From the NCBI RefSeq assembly GCF_014356525.2, contig NC_052518.1, positions 26,685,160 to 26,749,159 of the forward strand: 64,000 bases of DNA. The letters run 5' to 3'. A program made the translations under genes and the position numbers. Positions 33,538-41,438 of the stretch are shown in pieces. Source of the stretch: Nilaparvata lugens (lineage: Eukaryota > Arthropoda > Insecta > Hemiptera > Delphacidae). Each line of letters opens with the position of its first letter. Position 1 is the first letter of the stretch. Under the pieces are notes generated by a model. That model worked only from the letters and a program-made list of their open reading frames with translations, ran no database searches and had not been told where the DNA came from.

Positions 33538-34778
33538 TCAATTCAAATTTTTTGGGGGTGTTTCCGCTGAGTGTGTTGGGCCTACCCCTAAAAAATGAGC
33601 CTGCATGTTGTTGAATGCTTCAGTAAGTGAAGTTAGCTGGTTTTGCATGCTTTGGATTTCGTTTCCGAAAGGATGAGATGAGTTGTCTGTCAAGTCATCG
33701 TGCATGTTTTGGATTCCGTTTCCAAAAAGATTAGATGAGTTATCTGTCAAGTCATCTTGCAAATGATACACTTCAAACGGAGATTTTGAGTTCAGTTTGA
33801 AACGATTAGAAGGATTAGTTTGAACTGTGCGCATGCTGACAGTGTTTTGTGAATCCCACTTACTACTATGTGGTTGTCTGAATTGAGGATTGTTTTGCAC
33901 AGGCCTCGGTTGCTGAGGGAATTGAGCAAATTGATTTTGAGGGAAATTTTGTTGAAAGTTTCTGTTCTGGGGGAATGTTTGCTGTGATGCATTATTCTGT
34001 TGGAAGAAATTCGGTACTCGATGTTGTGAGAAGTTGTTAGAAAAAGCTCTGTTGCTTGCTTGATAAGCATGAGTGAATGTGTTTGATCGCATTGGCGTTC
34101 GATTAAAAGCTCTTGAATCAATTTTATTGATAGTACTGATAGTTGATTTGAAGTTCAAGCTCCTTAGAACAATACTACAGTCATTAATAATCTTATGTCT
34201 AGCATCATCAAGATCGTGAATTTGGAGGATTTGCAAATGAGAGCCCAAAGTTGGATGTACTCAGTGAATCAATGTACGAGTAAGAGTTGCGTTCAACTGC
34301 TGCATTAGATTTGTCAAAAGTTCACCTTGGATACCATCTAGTTTATATTTAGTCAACACAGTTGTGCGTTTTTCATCGAGGCGATTAATGAATTCGATCG
34401 GGTGTTCATTTGAATAGGATTTCATGAAAGTAATTTCCGCAATTAGGTCTGGAACGGACCTGTTGTCAGCGAAGTTTGTTTTTAGAGCGGCTATCAGCTC
34501 TGTTACAGTTGTACAATCAGTTAAACAACTAATTCTGCTGGTCCAGAAAGACGGCTTACGGCTGCCCTGAAAAGGAGCCAGTGATTTTCTGATTTTTCGA
34601 CAATGTTTTCACTGCAATAGGACACTAATAATTCATTACAAGTACTAATAAAATGTGGTAGCTTATAGCAAGTACCATCATAGTGGGGTATGAATTTAAG
34701 AATGTCATGAGGAATTTGTTTCGAGATATTGGGCATTGTAGGGTGTGGTTGAGGAAGAGATATAACGAAATTACTCAC
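33538..34778 (-). pseudogene. gag: Errantivirus gag
   Basis: Two open stretches, 34778-34521 (MSNFVISLPQPHP ... FIPHYDGTCYKLPHFI) and 34248-33538, are joined by a readable segment in between (ALKTNFADNRSVPDLIAEI, FINRLDEKRTTVLTKYK). A frame change lies near 34530 and an in-frame stop near 34260. The N-terminal two-thirds match the helical capsid region of gypsy-group Gag. The C terminus is rich in Gln, Asn, Phe and Arg (QNFPQNQFAQFPQQPR) and lacks CCHC knuckles, as is normal for errantiviruses. The stop overlaps the start of pol at 33541. The two lesions make this gag non-functional, although pol and env are better kept. Confidence 0.8.
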
Positions 34779-35371
34779 AGTCGATTGAGGTTGGTGGGCA
34801 ATGTTCTGGTTGTCATCAGCGTTGGCGTCGGTGTCGTCTTCTCCTTCGGATGATATAAGGACAGCAGGAATCCTCCTGAAGGTGGCGAGATCTTGGTCCC
34901 TCTGTAGAGTCCTCTCGTCTCCTGCAGTGGCCAGCGTGGGGTTGAACTAACTGCTAGGCTGGATACGGTTACAGCGTGATGGTGATAACAGCTTGATGGT
35001 GGTTTTCCATTGAGAAGTACTTGAAGTCGTTTTTGTTTTTGTAGTTTGATTTGATTTACACTTATTAACACTGGTGAAAGTTAAGTTCTTGTTGAAGAAA
35101 TTTTTGAAAGTTTGAGTTTACTCTGATAACACTTGACTTTGTTTTCTCGTTGGAGAATGATTTTGTAGTTGAGTGGTAGATTTTGAAATTTTGAAGTCGA
35201 GTCACTTTCACTATGAGTTTCTCGTTGAAGAAAAATATATGGGTTGGTTCATGGATGAAGAGGTGAAACTCAAAGTTTTTTCGTTGCACAAGATAAAAGG
35301 TCTTGTATTCGAGTTTAATGAACGTGGATGGATACAACGATAATACTTTCCGCGACGTAAGTTCGGGCGCC

Positions 35372-35597
35372 AGTTAAGTGATTGGAAGACACGACTGAGT
35401 TTTTAAAAATTGAAACCTTATTAACACTACAACTACAGAAAATACCGAATTAAAGAGTTTCGGGAGCCGAGTGCTCTCGTCAAGAGTTTGAGTAGAACTA
35501 ACTGAAAATAATTAATTGAGACATAAAGAAGACAATGCATAGTCAGCTATATTCTATAACAATGGGGTTGTAATACTACTACTATAGATATTTAACT
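35372..35597 (-). repeat. 5' LTR of errantivirus
   Basis: 226 bp, the direct copy of 25085-25310. On the minus strand the primer site (TGGCGCCCGAAC) begins at its inner edge, at 35372. Confidence 0.92.
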
Positions 35598-35904
35598 TAA
35601 GACATTAGTATAGATTTATGATTGATAAACATTCAATTCTTTGCAATTTCTATAAAACTTACAACATACTTAACAAGTGTGTTAATAAGACACTTGATGA
35701 TAGAAAATTGTATTCCCTATTGATTAAAACATACCAACTTTGTAGTAATATATAAAGCACTTAGTGAGACAATTTCTTTGTCTCTCAATTGAGGTTAAGT
35801 GTTTGATTAATTAACCTCAGTCGATGTTCACCTATTGAGTTGAAAGGTAATGAAAAATAGTATGTAGAAGAAAGTTATCTTCTTGGAAACGAGGGAGAGG
35901 AATC
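35598..35904. promoter_or_regulatory. Upstream region of the viral capsid gene block
   Basis: The first bases (TAAGACATTAG) are the continuation of the viral membrane-protein gene cut by the errantivirus. The rest is AT-rich. TAATATATAAAGCAC at 35747-35761 is a TATA-like box about 145 bp before the PLA2-like frame. Directly after it lies an imperfect palindrome (ACTTAG...CTCAATTGAG). Confidence 0.45.
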
Positions 35905-36447
35905 TTGAGTTCGGCTAGCAAAATTGTCAAAGGTATAGCGGGTACTGCGGGGGACATTACATCAACTATTATAAATAAATTGATAAATGCATCCCCCATT
36001 GAATCCCACTTCCCCGGCTATCAGTGGTGCTGCCCTGGCACCAAGGTTAATGAAAGGTTAAAGAGAGGTGATCAAGGTATAAATTCATTAGATAGAGCCT
36101 TTAAGGTACATGATATAGCATACACTCAAAATAGTGATAATAAGTTATGAGCTATTGCAGACAGAGCTCTTGCAAATGCTGCATGGGAGATATTCAAAAA
36201 TCCAAAAACATCTCTTAGTGAAAAAGCACTTAGTTATCTTGTAACAAATGTGATGAAAGCTAAAGCAGTGTTTGGCAGTGGTTTGAGAAACAAGAAGAAG
36301 AAGAAGAGCACAAGTGTTAGGAAAACTCATAGCACGTCGGTAAGGAAAAAAGCTATTGCTCAGTTGAAACAGCATATTGCAGGTAGAGGTTACTATTTGA
36401 AACCATACCCCCCAATCTCGACTGGTGGTCGTATTTTGATTGGATAA
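35905..36447 (+). pseudogene. PLA2-like viral minor capsid/membrane-penetration protein
   Basis: One frame of 180 codons, with a single in-frame TGA at 36148. It begins near a TTG at 35905 (SSASKIVKGIAG). The phospholipase A2-like core shows a calcium-loop-like YQWCCPGTKV and a catalytic-type LDRAFKVHDIAY (HD pair). Proteins with this PLA2 motif occur in parvovirus VP1 and in Polinton/adintovirus-like elements, where they are thought to breach endosomal membranes. The C-terminal half has a basic cluster (RNKKKKKS) suited to nuclear targeting. It lacks a conserved cysteine near the active site (AFKVHD rather than AC.xHD), as in the parvoviral form. It heads the plus-strand capsid block and overlaps the penton-like frame by a few bases. 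Confidence 0.7.
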
Positions 36448-37063
36448 AAATAAAGAATGGGAAATTGGATTGATTAATTTCTGTACTTACAATAGCATTG
36501 CAAATGTTATAAAAGGTAAAAATTCTAGCTTCAAATATGGTGATAAATTAATTGATCTTGATACGGGTGCATATGAAGTTGATGACATTATATTAGCTTT
36601 AAAGACTAAATTGAATAGTGATGAAAAGAAACTTAATATAAGAGCTAACACGAATACTATGAAGCTTGAAATTTGTTCTGATTAGCCTATTGACTTTACA
36701 TCATCTACTTCAATAGGAAAAATGCTTGGTTTTGATAATGTTATATTACAACTGAATAAATGGTATTATTCTCAGCATTTAGTTAGCATAACAAATATTG
36801 ACTCTATTGTAGTTGAGTGCAATATAGCATGTGGGAGTTACTCTAATGGCAAACAGAAACATATTATATACGAGTTTTCACCTAGAGTACCTAGTGGGTA
36901 TTTGATAAATTAAACGCCTAATCCAATAATCTATATGCCTTTAAACACACATAGAATTCAAAGCATTAATGTAAAGGTAACCAATCAAGAAGGATCGTTT
37001 ATTGATTTCCGGGGAGATATAATTACAATTAGACTTCACATTTGTGAAAAACAAAGAACTTGA
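36440..37063 (+). pseudogene. Penton-like minor capsid protein
   Basis: One reading frame with in-frame stops at 36683 (TAG) and about 36911 (TAA). It opens WEIGLINFCTYNSIANVI, then DLDTGAYEVDDIILALKTKL, FDNVILQLNKWYYSQHL, and ends near 37063 with SFIDFRGDIITIRLHI. The opening W-E-x-x-L-x-x-F-x-x-Y-N-S-I-x-N and the closing ItirLhl are features I associate with the single jelly-roll penton (minor capsid) homologue of Polinton-like elements. The expected ATG is not present (TTG at 36440). It lies between the PLA2-like and capsid genes, the usual place for this gene. The assignment is by pattern and context rather than a search. Confidence 0.6.
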
Positions 37064-37241
37064 AATGGGATTCCTCGTTTTCAAACCTCACACTAGCATT
37101 TGCTCACAGAAGCTCATTAGAGACTCAAACGTGATAGAGTCAACACCTAAAAAGCTATGTGCTATATCACCGAAAAGCACGAGAATATTGGAAAAGTTGG
37201 GATTTATAGTAGATTGGCATCATGTACGGCGCAGCAATTAG
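37044..37241 (+). CDS. Small protein of unknown function upstream of MCP
   Basis: A 65-codon frame from a GTG at 37044 that overlaps the end of the penton-like gene and the first 20 bases of MCP. It reads LEMGFLVFKPHTSICSQK and CAISPKSTRILEKLGFIV. The compact overlap with both neighbours suggests a real viral small ORF, possibly translated from a polycistronic RNA. No family is recognised. Confidence 0.4.
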   Translation: MKNKELEMGFLVFKPHTSICSQKLIRDSNVIESTPKKLCAISPKSTRILEKLGFIVDWHHVRRSN

Positions 37242-38457
37242 TGAAATTGTTGATGTTGAATCTCAACTCGAGTTCTATAATGATATTACTAAATTTCAGT
37301 TCCATACTCATACAGTATATTCGGGTCAAGAAATTAAACCCTCAGATGAAGCTCGCATCCATGTGGCTTCTATGGATCAGTACAGTCTTCCATGCAAATC
37401 ATTTATATTTATTGAGGGGGAGGTGAAGTGTACAAAACCAGCTGCAAAGGCCGGGGATGATCTGATAGAAGCTAAGTATATATTATCCAGTAACCTCATT
37501 GGAAATCTCTTTGATGAAATTCGATATGAATTGGCTGGACAACAAATTTCTAAATCAAGACTAATTGGATTAACATCAACAATTAAAGCTATACTAGTGA
37601 AAAATATGTTTGATAAAAACACAACATATCACTTGGCTGGGTTTGACAGAGCAGGATATACACTAAAAGATAATAAGTTTACATTCTGTGTACCTCTTAA
37701 ATTAGTTTTACCATTTTTTGAAGACTTTTAAAGAATAATTTTAAACTTGAAACAAGAACTTGTATTATTAAGATCACCAACAGATCTCAATTGCATCTAG
37801 TCTACAGAAGCAACAAACGTTAATATAAAAATAACGAAGCTTCAATGGAGAATTCCCTATATTACTTTAGAAGATCATGTGAGGTTGAAATTTTTGAGAT
37901 TGCTCAATGCTGATATACCGCTGAAGCTGAGCTTTTGTCATTGGGAGATTTCAGAATTACCAAATTTACAAAATAGCACTGTTCATTCTTGGGCAGTAAA
38001 AACTGCATCCCATCTCGACACACCAAAGTATGTTGTTTTAGCATTTCAGACAGATCGTAAGAATAAAATTAATAAATCAATCTCAGAATTTGATAGTTGT
38101 AATCTTCAGAATGCAAAGGTCTGCTTGAACTCCTACTATTTTCCTTATGAAAACCTCCTTGGTAAACAACAATTGATGTACCATATGTTTTTGGATTTTG
38201 TGTCGGCGTACTATAACCATAGTATCAATAGTGAGCTTGGAACAGAGATTGATTTTGACACATTTTGTACTAAAACACCCCTGATTGTAATTGACTGTTC
38301 ACATCAATCTTCTCATTTGAAATCCTCCACAGATATTAGAATAGATATGGAATTTAAGGAAGCTGTGCCCCCAAATACTTCTGCTTATTGCATTTTAATC
38401 AGTGATCGTATCATGGAGTACACTCCTCTTACTTCCATGGTGAAGGAAGTTCAGTAA
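37222..38457 (+). pseudogene. Polinton/adintovirus major capsid protein (double jelly roll)
   Basis: A single frame of about 411 codons from the ATG at 37222, interrupted only by TAA at 37729 and TAG near 37798. The N-terminal half has TKFQFHTHTVYSGQ, SLPCKSFIFIEGEV, GNLFDEIRYELAGQQI and RLIGLTSTIKAILV. The C-terminal half has HWEISELPNLQNS, WAVKTASHLDTPKYVVLAFQ, DCSHQSSHLK and CILISDRIMEYTPL. The IRYEL.G and WAVKT.S..d.P...v..FQt blocks are characteristic of the insect-type Polinton/adintovirus MCP, which forms hexons of an icosahedral shell. Both jelly rolls are readable. The stops lie close together (about 70 bp apart) and suggest late decay. It is the anchor for calling the whole block viral. 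Confidence 0.88.
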
Positions 38458-38545
38458 TTTCTCGATAGAGCACAAACTATATAAGTATTGCATTTTTCAA
38501 ATTTTACTCATTTGAGGTTTTAGCTTTGATCAGTTAACATCTACA

Positions 38546-38941
38546 ATGTCTTCTAATTCTGAGAAGAAAACACGCTCTATCGGGATACAGTGTGATCTTG
38601 ATGAGGAGGAAGACAGCATCTACTATGACTCAAGAAGTAGTACACCTATAATGTCTTCTAATTCTGAGAAGAAAACATGATCTATAGGGATACAGTGTGA
38701 TCTTGATACCGAGCAAGACTTCTTCTACTATCACTCAAGATGTAGTACACCTAAACCACAGGAGGAGGAGGAGGAGGAGAAAGGAGGACAAAGGAGGAGG
38801 AGAACAGAGGACAAAGGAGGACGATGGAGGAGGAGGAGAAAACAGAGCTCGTCATCGAACAGAAGGAAGAAACTCTCTCCTGTAAAAAATTCGCAACAGT
38901 CAACATGCATTGGTTCAAGGGAAATTCTAATCAAATTATCA
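38546..38941 (+). pseudogene. Basic Arg/Glu-rich viral protein with internal duplication
   Basis: The ATG at 38546 opens MSSNSEKKTRSIGIQCDLDE. A 105-bp unit (38546-38650) is tandemly repeated at 38651-38755; the second copy has TGA where the first has CGA. The same frame then runs into a Glu run, a Gly/Arg-rich region (QRRRRTEDKGG, WRRRRKQ) and a Ser/Lys/Arg end, stopping at 38941. The basic tail suggests a DNA-binding core-like protein; this is inference. The coding strand is a dense GGA/GAG purine tract at 38760-38845. Confidence 0.45.
38760..38845 (+). repeat. GGA-rich purine tract
   Basis: Many GGAGGA and AAAGGAGGA repeats with almost no pyrimidines on the plus strand. The pattern could form G-quadruplex or triplex structures. 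It encodes the charged part of the basic protein. Confidence 0.75.
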
Positions 38942-38996
38942 TGAAAGAAATCGGAATCATAGATCAGGTAAATCAGGTAGATCAGGTAGCTTTGTT

Positions 38997-39608
38997 GTGT
39001 TGAATTTCAAGTCACCATTTGCAAAGTCAGAATTGAATGCTAAATTGCGTAAGCAAGCAACATGGGCAGAGAACAATTATCACAAAATATGCTGGGAAGA
39101 TGGTTATTTTATTTATACAGGCGAATTATTTATATCTTATCTTGAAGGATATGATAAAATCTACACAAAAGGTACAGAGAAAGTGAAGTTTCTTAGAAGG
39201 TTACACAAAAACATATCTTGTTTACCGGATGAAATTGAGAAACCAAATTTCAACTATTTTACAAGTTCATGGTGTTATAATGCCTTTGAAATTCATCATT
39301 GCAATCCGAGTGGGCGATGTGCCCTCTTCGCCGCTCTTCATTATAATTCATTGATAATGAAAAATATGGACTCGTCTCCAAATTTCATGTGTGAAAACAA
39401 TAGAATGCTTAGCATGAAAAAATGTCAATTCTATTCAAATACAGAAAAGAAAAACTTAGCAAGATATGGCTTTTTCTATAACAGACAAGAAATTCAATGT
39501 GTTTATTGTATGCAAGCATTGAGATATCATACTGCTCGCGTATGTTGCATTGGTGGGAAGGGACATGAGCCATTTAATTTCTCTATATTAGTACCAACAT
39601 ATGTATAG
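38997..39608 (+). CDS. BIR-like domain protein (second IAP-like gene)
   Basis: A frame of about 203 codons. Residues 1-125 are unfamiliar (WAENNYHKICWEDGYFIYTG, WCYNAFEIHHCNPSGRC). Residues ~133-185 resemble a BIR: MLSMKKCQFYSN, LARYGFFYNRQEIQCVYCMQ, followed by LRYH. The first zinc pair (C-x2-C) is present. The H-x6-C half is degenerate, with H at the wrong spacing and no final Cys, so zinc binding is doubtful. The start is uncertain: the first in-frame codon is a TTG near 38997. It lies in the virus block downstream of the basic protein and may be a divergent copy of the BIR gene at 22491. Confidence 0.5.
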   Translation: MLNFKSPFAKSELNAKLRKQATWAENNYHKICWEDGYFIYTGELFISYLEGYDKIYTKGTEKVKFLRRLHKNISCLPDEIEKPNFNYFTSSWCYNAFEIHHCNPSGRCALFAALHYNSLIMKNMDSSPNFMCENNRMLSMKKCQFYSNTEKKNLARYGFFYNRQEIQCVYCMQALRYHTARVCCIGGKGHEPFNFSILVPTYV

Positions 39609-39662
39609 TTTCTTCATTCGCTCATCATGGACCAGTGCAAGTTGATGCAAGCTGATAGTTAA

Positions 39663-39902
39663 TTGGAAATGAGGTTAGAACAGTGTATTGATTGGTATGA
39701 TGCTTGTGAAATTGCAATTAAACATTCAACTCATGAAAATCATCATTTGGTGAAACAACTAAAAGACATTTTCTTAAACACAGTGAATTTTAACGATATA
39801 AATGATTATCTATGCTATTACAGACCCCATAAACTGTCTGTGAGTAAACTAATAAAAATTGAAGAGGAAGTGATGAACAATTGTAGTGAATTGTGTAAAT
39901 AA
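39663..39902 (+). CDS. Small acidic/helical protein, unknown
   Basis: A 79-codon frame starting near 39663 (first ATG at 39669). It reads LEQCIDWYDACEIAIKHS and LSVSKLIKIEEEVMNNCS, predicted mostly helical with five cysteines. No family is recognised. It sits between the BIR-like gene and the next small frame in the same orientation, about 60 bp after the former. Confidence 0.4.
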   Translation: MEMRLEQCIDWYDACEIAIKHSTHENHHLVKQLKDIFLNTVNFNDINDYLCYYRPHKLSVSKLIKIEEEVMNNCSELCK

Positions 39903-40116
39903 ATTTCTAGTGTATACTCGATTGTTTTCATTTCCATTGTACCTGCAATGTCTAGGTTTAATCGTTCAGTAATGCTTTGTTAGTTGAGCTGTAAAGATCT
40001 CACATGCGTTGAAGCTCAATTCTATTGATAGAAGTGTGTAGTATAGTGTGCAGATACAAGTTCATTCAAATAGTTTCTTATCACATTTTACCTGTACATA
40101 CACTCAACTGAAAAAT

Positions 40117-40437
40117 ATGGTTGATTGTTATAGCTTTTCAAAGTTCAAGAAACTATCTCATCTCTTGATGTCAATTTCATTCAATGAATTTGATCTAATT
40201 GCAAAGAATATTAAATTTTCAACAGGTGATGAGTTGAGCGATCTTGCATTAACAAAAACAGAAAATCTCCACTTTCCAATTTTATCTGAAATTTTTGAAT
40301 TACTCGATATACTAGAAACCGGACATTTGCATTATGGTTGTTCGAATAATGATGAATCATTAGCTATTGTTAATAATTCTAATGATCTCTGGAAATGCTT
40401 ATATGACATTGCCGATAAAAAATTTAAAAGATCATAG
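40117..40437 (+). CDS. Small helical protein, possible death-effector-like fold
   Basis: A 106-codon frame from the ATG at 40117 (MVDCYSFSKFKKLSHLLMS). It is helical throughout, with ISFNEFDLIAKNIKFSTGDEL, LSEIFELLDILETGHLHYG and a final NDLWKCLYDIADKKF. The helix order and the FELLDILE..G segment recall death-effector domains, which would fit beside BIR genes. The likeness is only by eye. No stop or frameshift is visible. An extended start upstream (40048) is not ATG. Confidence 0.4.
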   Translation: MVDCYSFSKFKKLSHLLMSISFNEFDLIAKNIKFSTGDELSDLALTKTENLHFPILSEIFELLDILETGHLHYGCSNNDESLAIVNNSNDLWKCLYDIADKKFKRS

Positions 40438-40710
40438 ATCACTCTCTAGAAAGTTTGAAGATATATGTCTAATTCAAAACTAATGTGTGTATTTGGATAT
40501 ACTAGTTCATTCTATGCATTAGTTATGATTGAGGAAACATCAAAAATATAATGTTTGTTGTGTGTTGTCAAGTACATGTTTCAGTTAAATCTGAGAGTAA
40601 GATATTCATTTTACTTGAATCTGGCAGAAGTTTCCCCTTGAAAGGGGAAAATTCGTAAAAAAGTCATCTTAAATCCATACTTCTCATCTACTAATATTAG
40701 CACTTGTAAT
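40438..40710. other. Intergenic region
   Basis: There is no gene. A short perfect inverted repeat, TTTCCCCTTGAAAGGGGAAA, lies at 40631-40650, just ahead of the FP-like frame. Confidence 0.5.
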
Positions 40711-41298
40711 GTGAAAATACGTAGATCAACTAAGGAAAGCAACACAATCAAAAGAAATAAATCGAAAATAAATATGCAAGCAATCAACAATACCCAAATT
40801 CTTCAGTATAATGGAATAAAAATTATGAATATTCCTAGTGTAGAGAGCAAGAGCTTAATCAGCATAATTAAAATAATTTCGAAGAGTATTGATTTCCTCT
40901 CAATGAAAACACAATTAATTGATGCTACCGAATGCCATCTTGGAACTCAAAGGTTATTTCTCCTATTATATTGAAATTCAACAACGAATCGGACAAGAGA
41001 GGATTCCTATCATCGGCGCAGAACTCCTCTGAGATTCTGAAGACTGGGCTGCTGGGTATGGAACCTAATAAACCAATTTTTGTTCAAGAATTGATGTCAC
41101 CCTACTTTTATTTGCTATTCAAATGTGCAAAGGATCTTCAATCAATAGGTGTGCTCAAGTATGTGTGATTCAGGAATAACGAGCTGTTGATTAAGAAATA
41201 AAACCATTCAAATCAGATATGTTGAGGACATAGGTTCTTTGGTTGGGGATAATCCTCAGTACTCGAGAGACGATTTCAAATGTTGTAGGATTGTGTAA
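40711..41298 (+). pseudogene. FP25K/Baculo_FP-like protein
   Basis: Two frames, 40711-40974 and 40932-41168, are followed by readable text to a stop at 41298. The first half has the N-terminal FP pattern (ILQYNGIKIMNIPSVESKSL, IDFLSMKTQL). After a frameshift near 40950 come IILKFNNESDKRGFL, KPIFVQELMSPYFYLLF and IGVLKYV. A stop replaces the next conserved Trp, and a further frame change precedes IRYVEDIGSL. The order matches the Baculo_FP domain known from baculovirus FP25K and from LINE ORF1 proteins. No PHD finger or coiled coil precedes it and no endonuclease follows, so a viral gene is possible. It ends about 83 bp before the 3' LTR. Confidence 0.6.
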
Positions 41299-41380
41299 TG
41301 TGTTTATTTTTTATGTGTAATTTATGTTTGTTTTATTTAGTGAAGGCTTGAGGGCAAGCCAATTTGCCAGAATGGCCAAG
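41299..41380. other. Remnant of gypsy-type 3' internal end
   Basis: Only 82 bp separate the FP-like gene from the 3' LTR. The last part (GAGGGCAAGCC...AATGGCCAAG) is purine-enriched and sits where the polypurine tract should be. It is all that remains of the retroelement interior on this side. Confidence 0.45.
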
Positions 41381-41438
41381 TGTAGGATATGAGATTTTAG
41401 CGATGGTAATTCCATTTTGGCATATGATATAATATCAT
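41381..41438 (+). repeat. 3' LTR of gypsy-type unit, first piece
   Basis: Matches 8341-8398 of the 5' LTR with a handful of changes, then is broken by LINE B'. Confidence 0.9.

Larger units (their letters stand above)
26865..33541 (-). pseudogene. pol: Errantivirus pol (protease, RT, RNase H, integrase), interrupted by a DNA transposon
   Basis: The frame starts near 33541 with the protease (KWMVDTGSSKNYV). An in-frame TAG at 33356-33358 follows, then a 1135-codon open frame carries ILLGHETL (end of protease) and RT with VLVYMDDIIVFSD (YMDD). Next come RNase H (FILTCDASNYAIG) and the integrase: the HHCC finger HRGINESYNHIRREYYWPT...CSVCAKVK, then DDE residues in LQIDTFQY, IQMDNGREF and LLERAHS. 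The integrase tail is split at 29962/27139 by a PIF-type element. The remaining lysine-rich C terminus lies at 27110-26865. Apart from the TAG and the insertion the gene looks intact. It follows gag in a different frame, as usual for the group. Confidence 0.9.
25085..35597 (-). mobile_element. Errantivirus (gypsy-group endogenous retrovirus) with env
   Basis: A complete minus-strand provirus. It has two 226-bp LTRs (25085-25310, 35372-35597), a gag region, protease-RT-RNase H-integrase pol, and an intact env. On the minus strand the primer site begins TGGCGCCCGAAC (tRNA-Lys-like) at the LTR edge near 35372. A purine tract (AGGGGTGGAGG) abuts the 3' LTR at 25311-25321. TAA flanks both outer edges, with a fourth base differing (TAAA/TAAG). 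It is interrupted by a PIF/Harbinger-type element within the integrase tail, and it interrupts the viral membrane-protein gene. Confidence 0.92.
9940..41298. mobile_element. Decayed Polinton/adintovirus-like provirus (interrupted)
   Basis: This block holds protein-primed PolB, a retroviral-type chromodomain integrase, a packaging ATPase, PLA2-like, penton-like and major capsid genes. Together these define Polinton (Maverick)/adintovirus elements. Minus-strand genes fill the left part and plus-strand genes the right part, diverging at 22.35-22.49 kb. Removing the LTR element (17385-21941) and the errantivirus (25085-35597) leaves roughly 16 kb, the normal size for the group. Outer limits are approximate because I did not find terminal inverted repeats. 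Most genes carry one or more premature stops or frameshifts, so this is a relic. No adenain-type protease was recognised. Confidence 0.8.

Noticed and set aside
34775..35071. 98-codon frame upstream of errantivirus gag
   Set aside because: It lies in the leader between the 5' LTR and gag, lacks a Gag-like pattern and is low complexity.
35905..38457. Stop-codon reassignment or readthrough in the viral genes
   Set aside because: All three stop codons occur inside frames, neighbouring genes end in the same codons, and frameshifts are also present. Decay explains this more simply.
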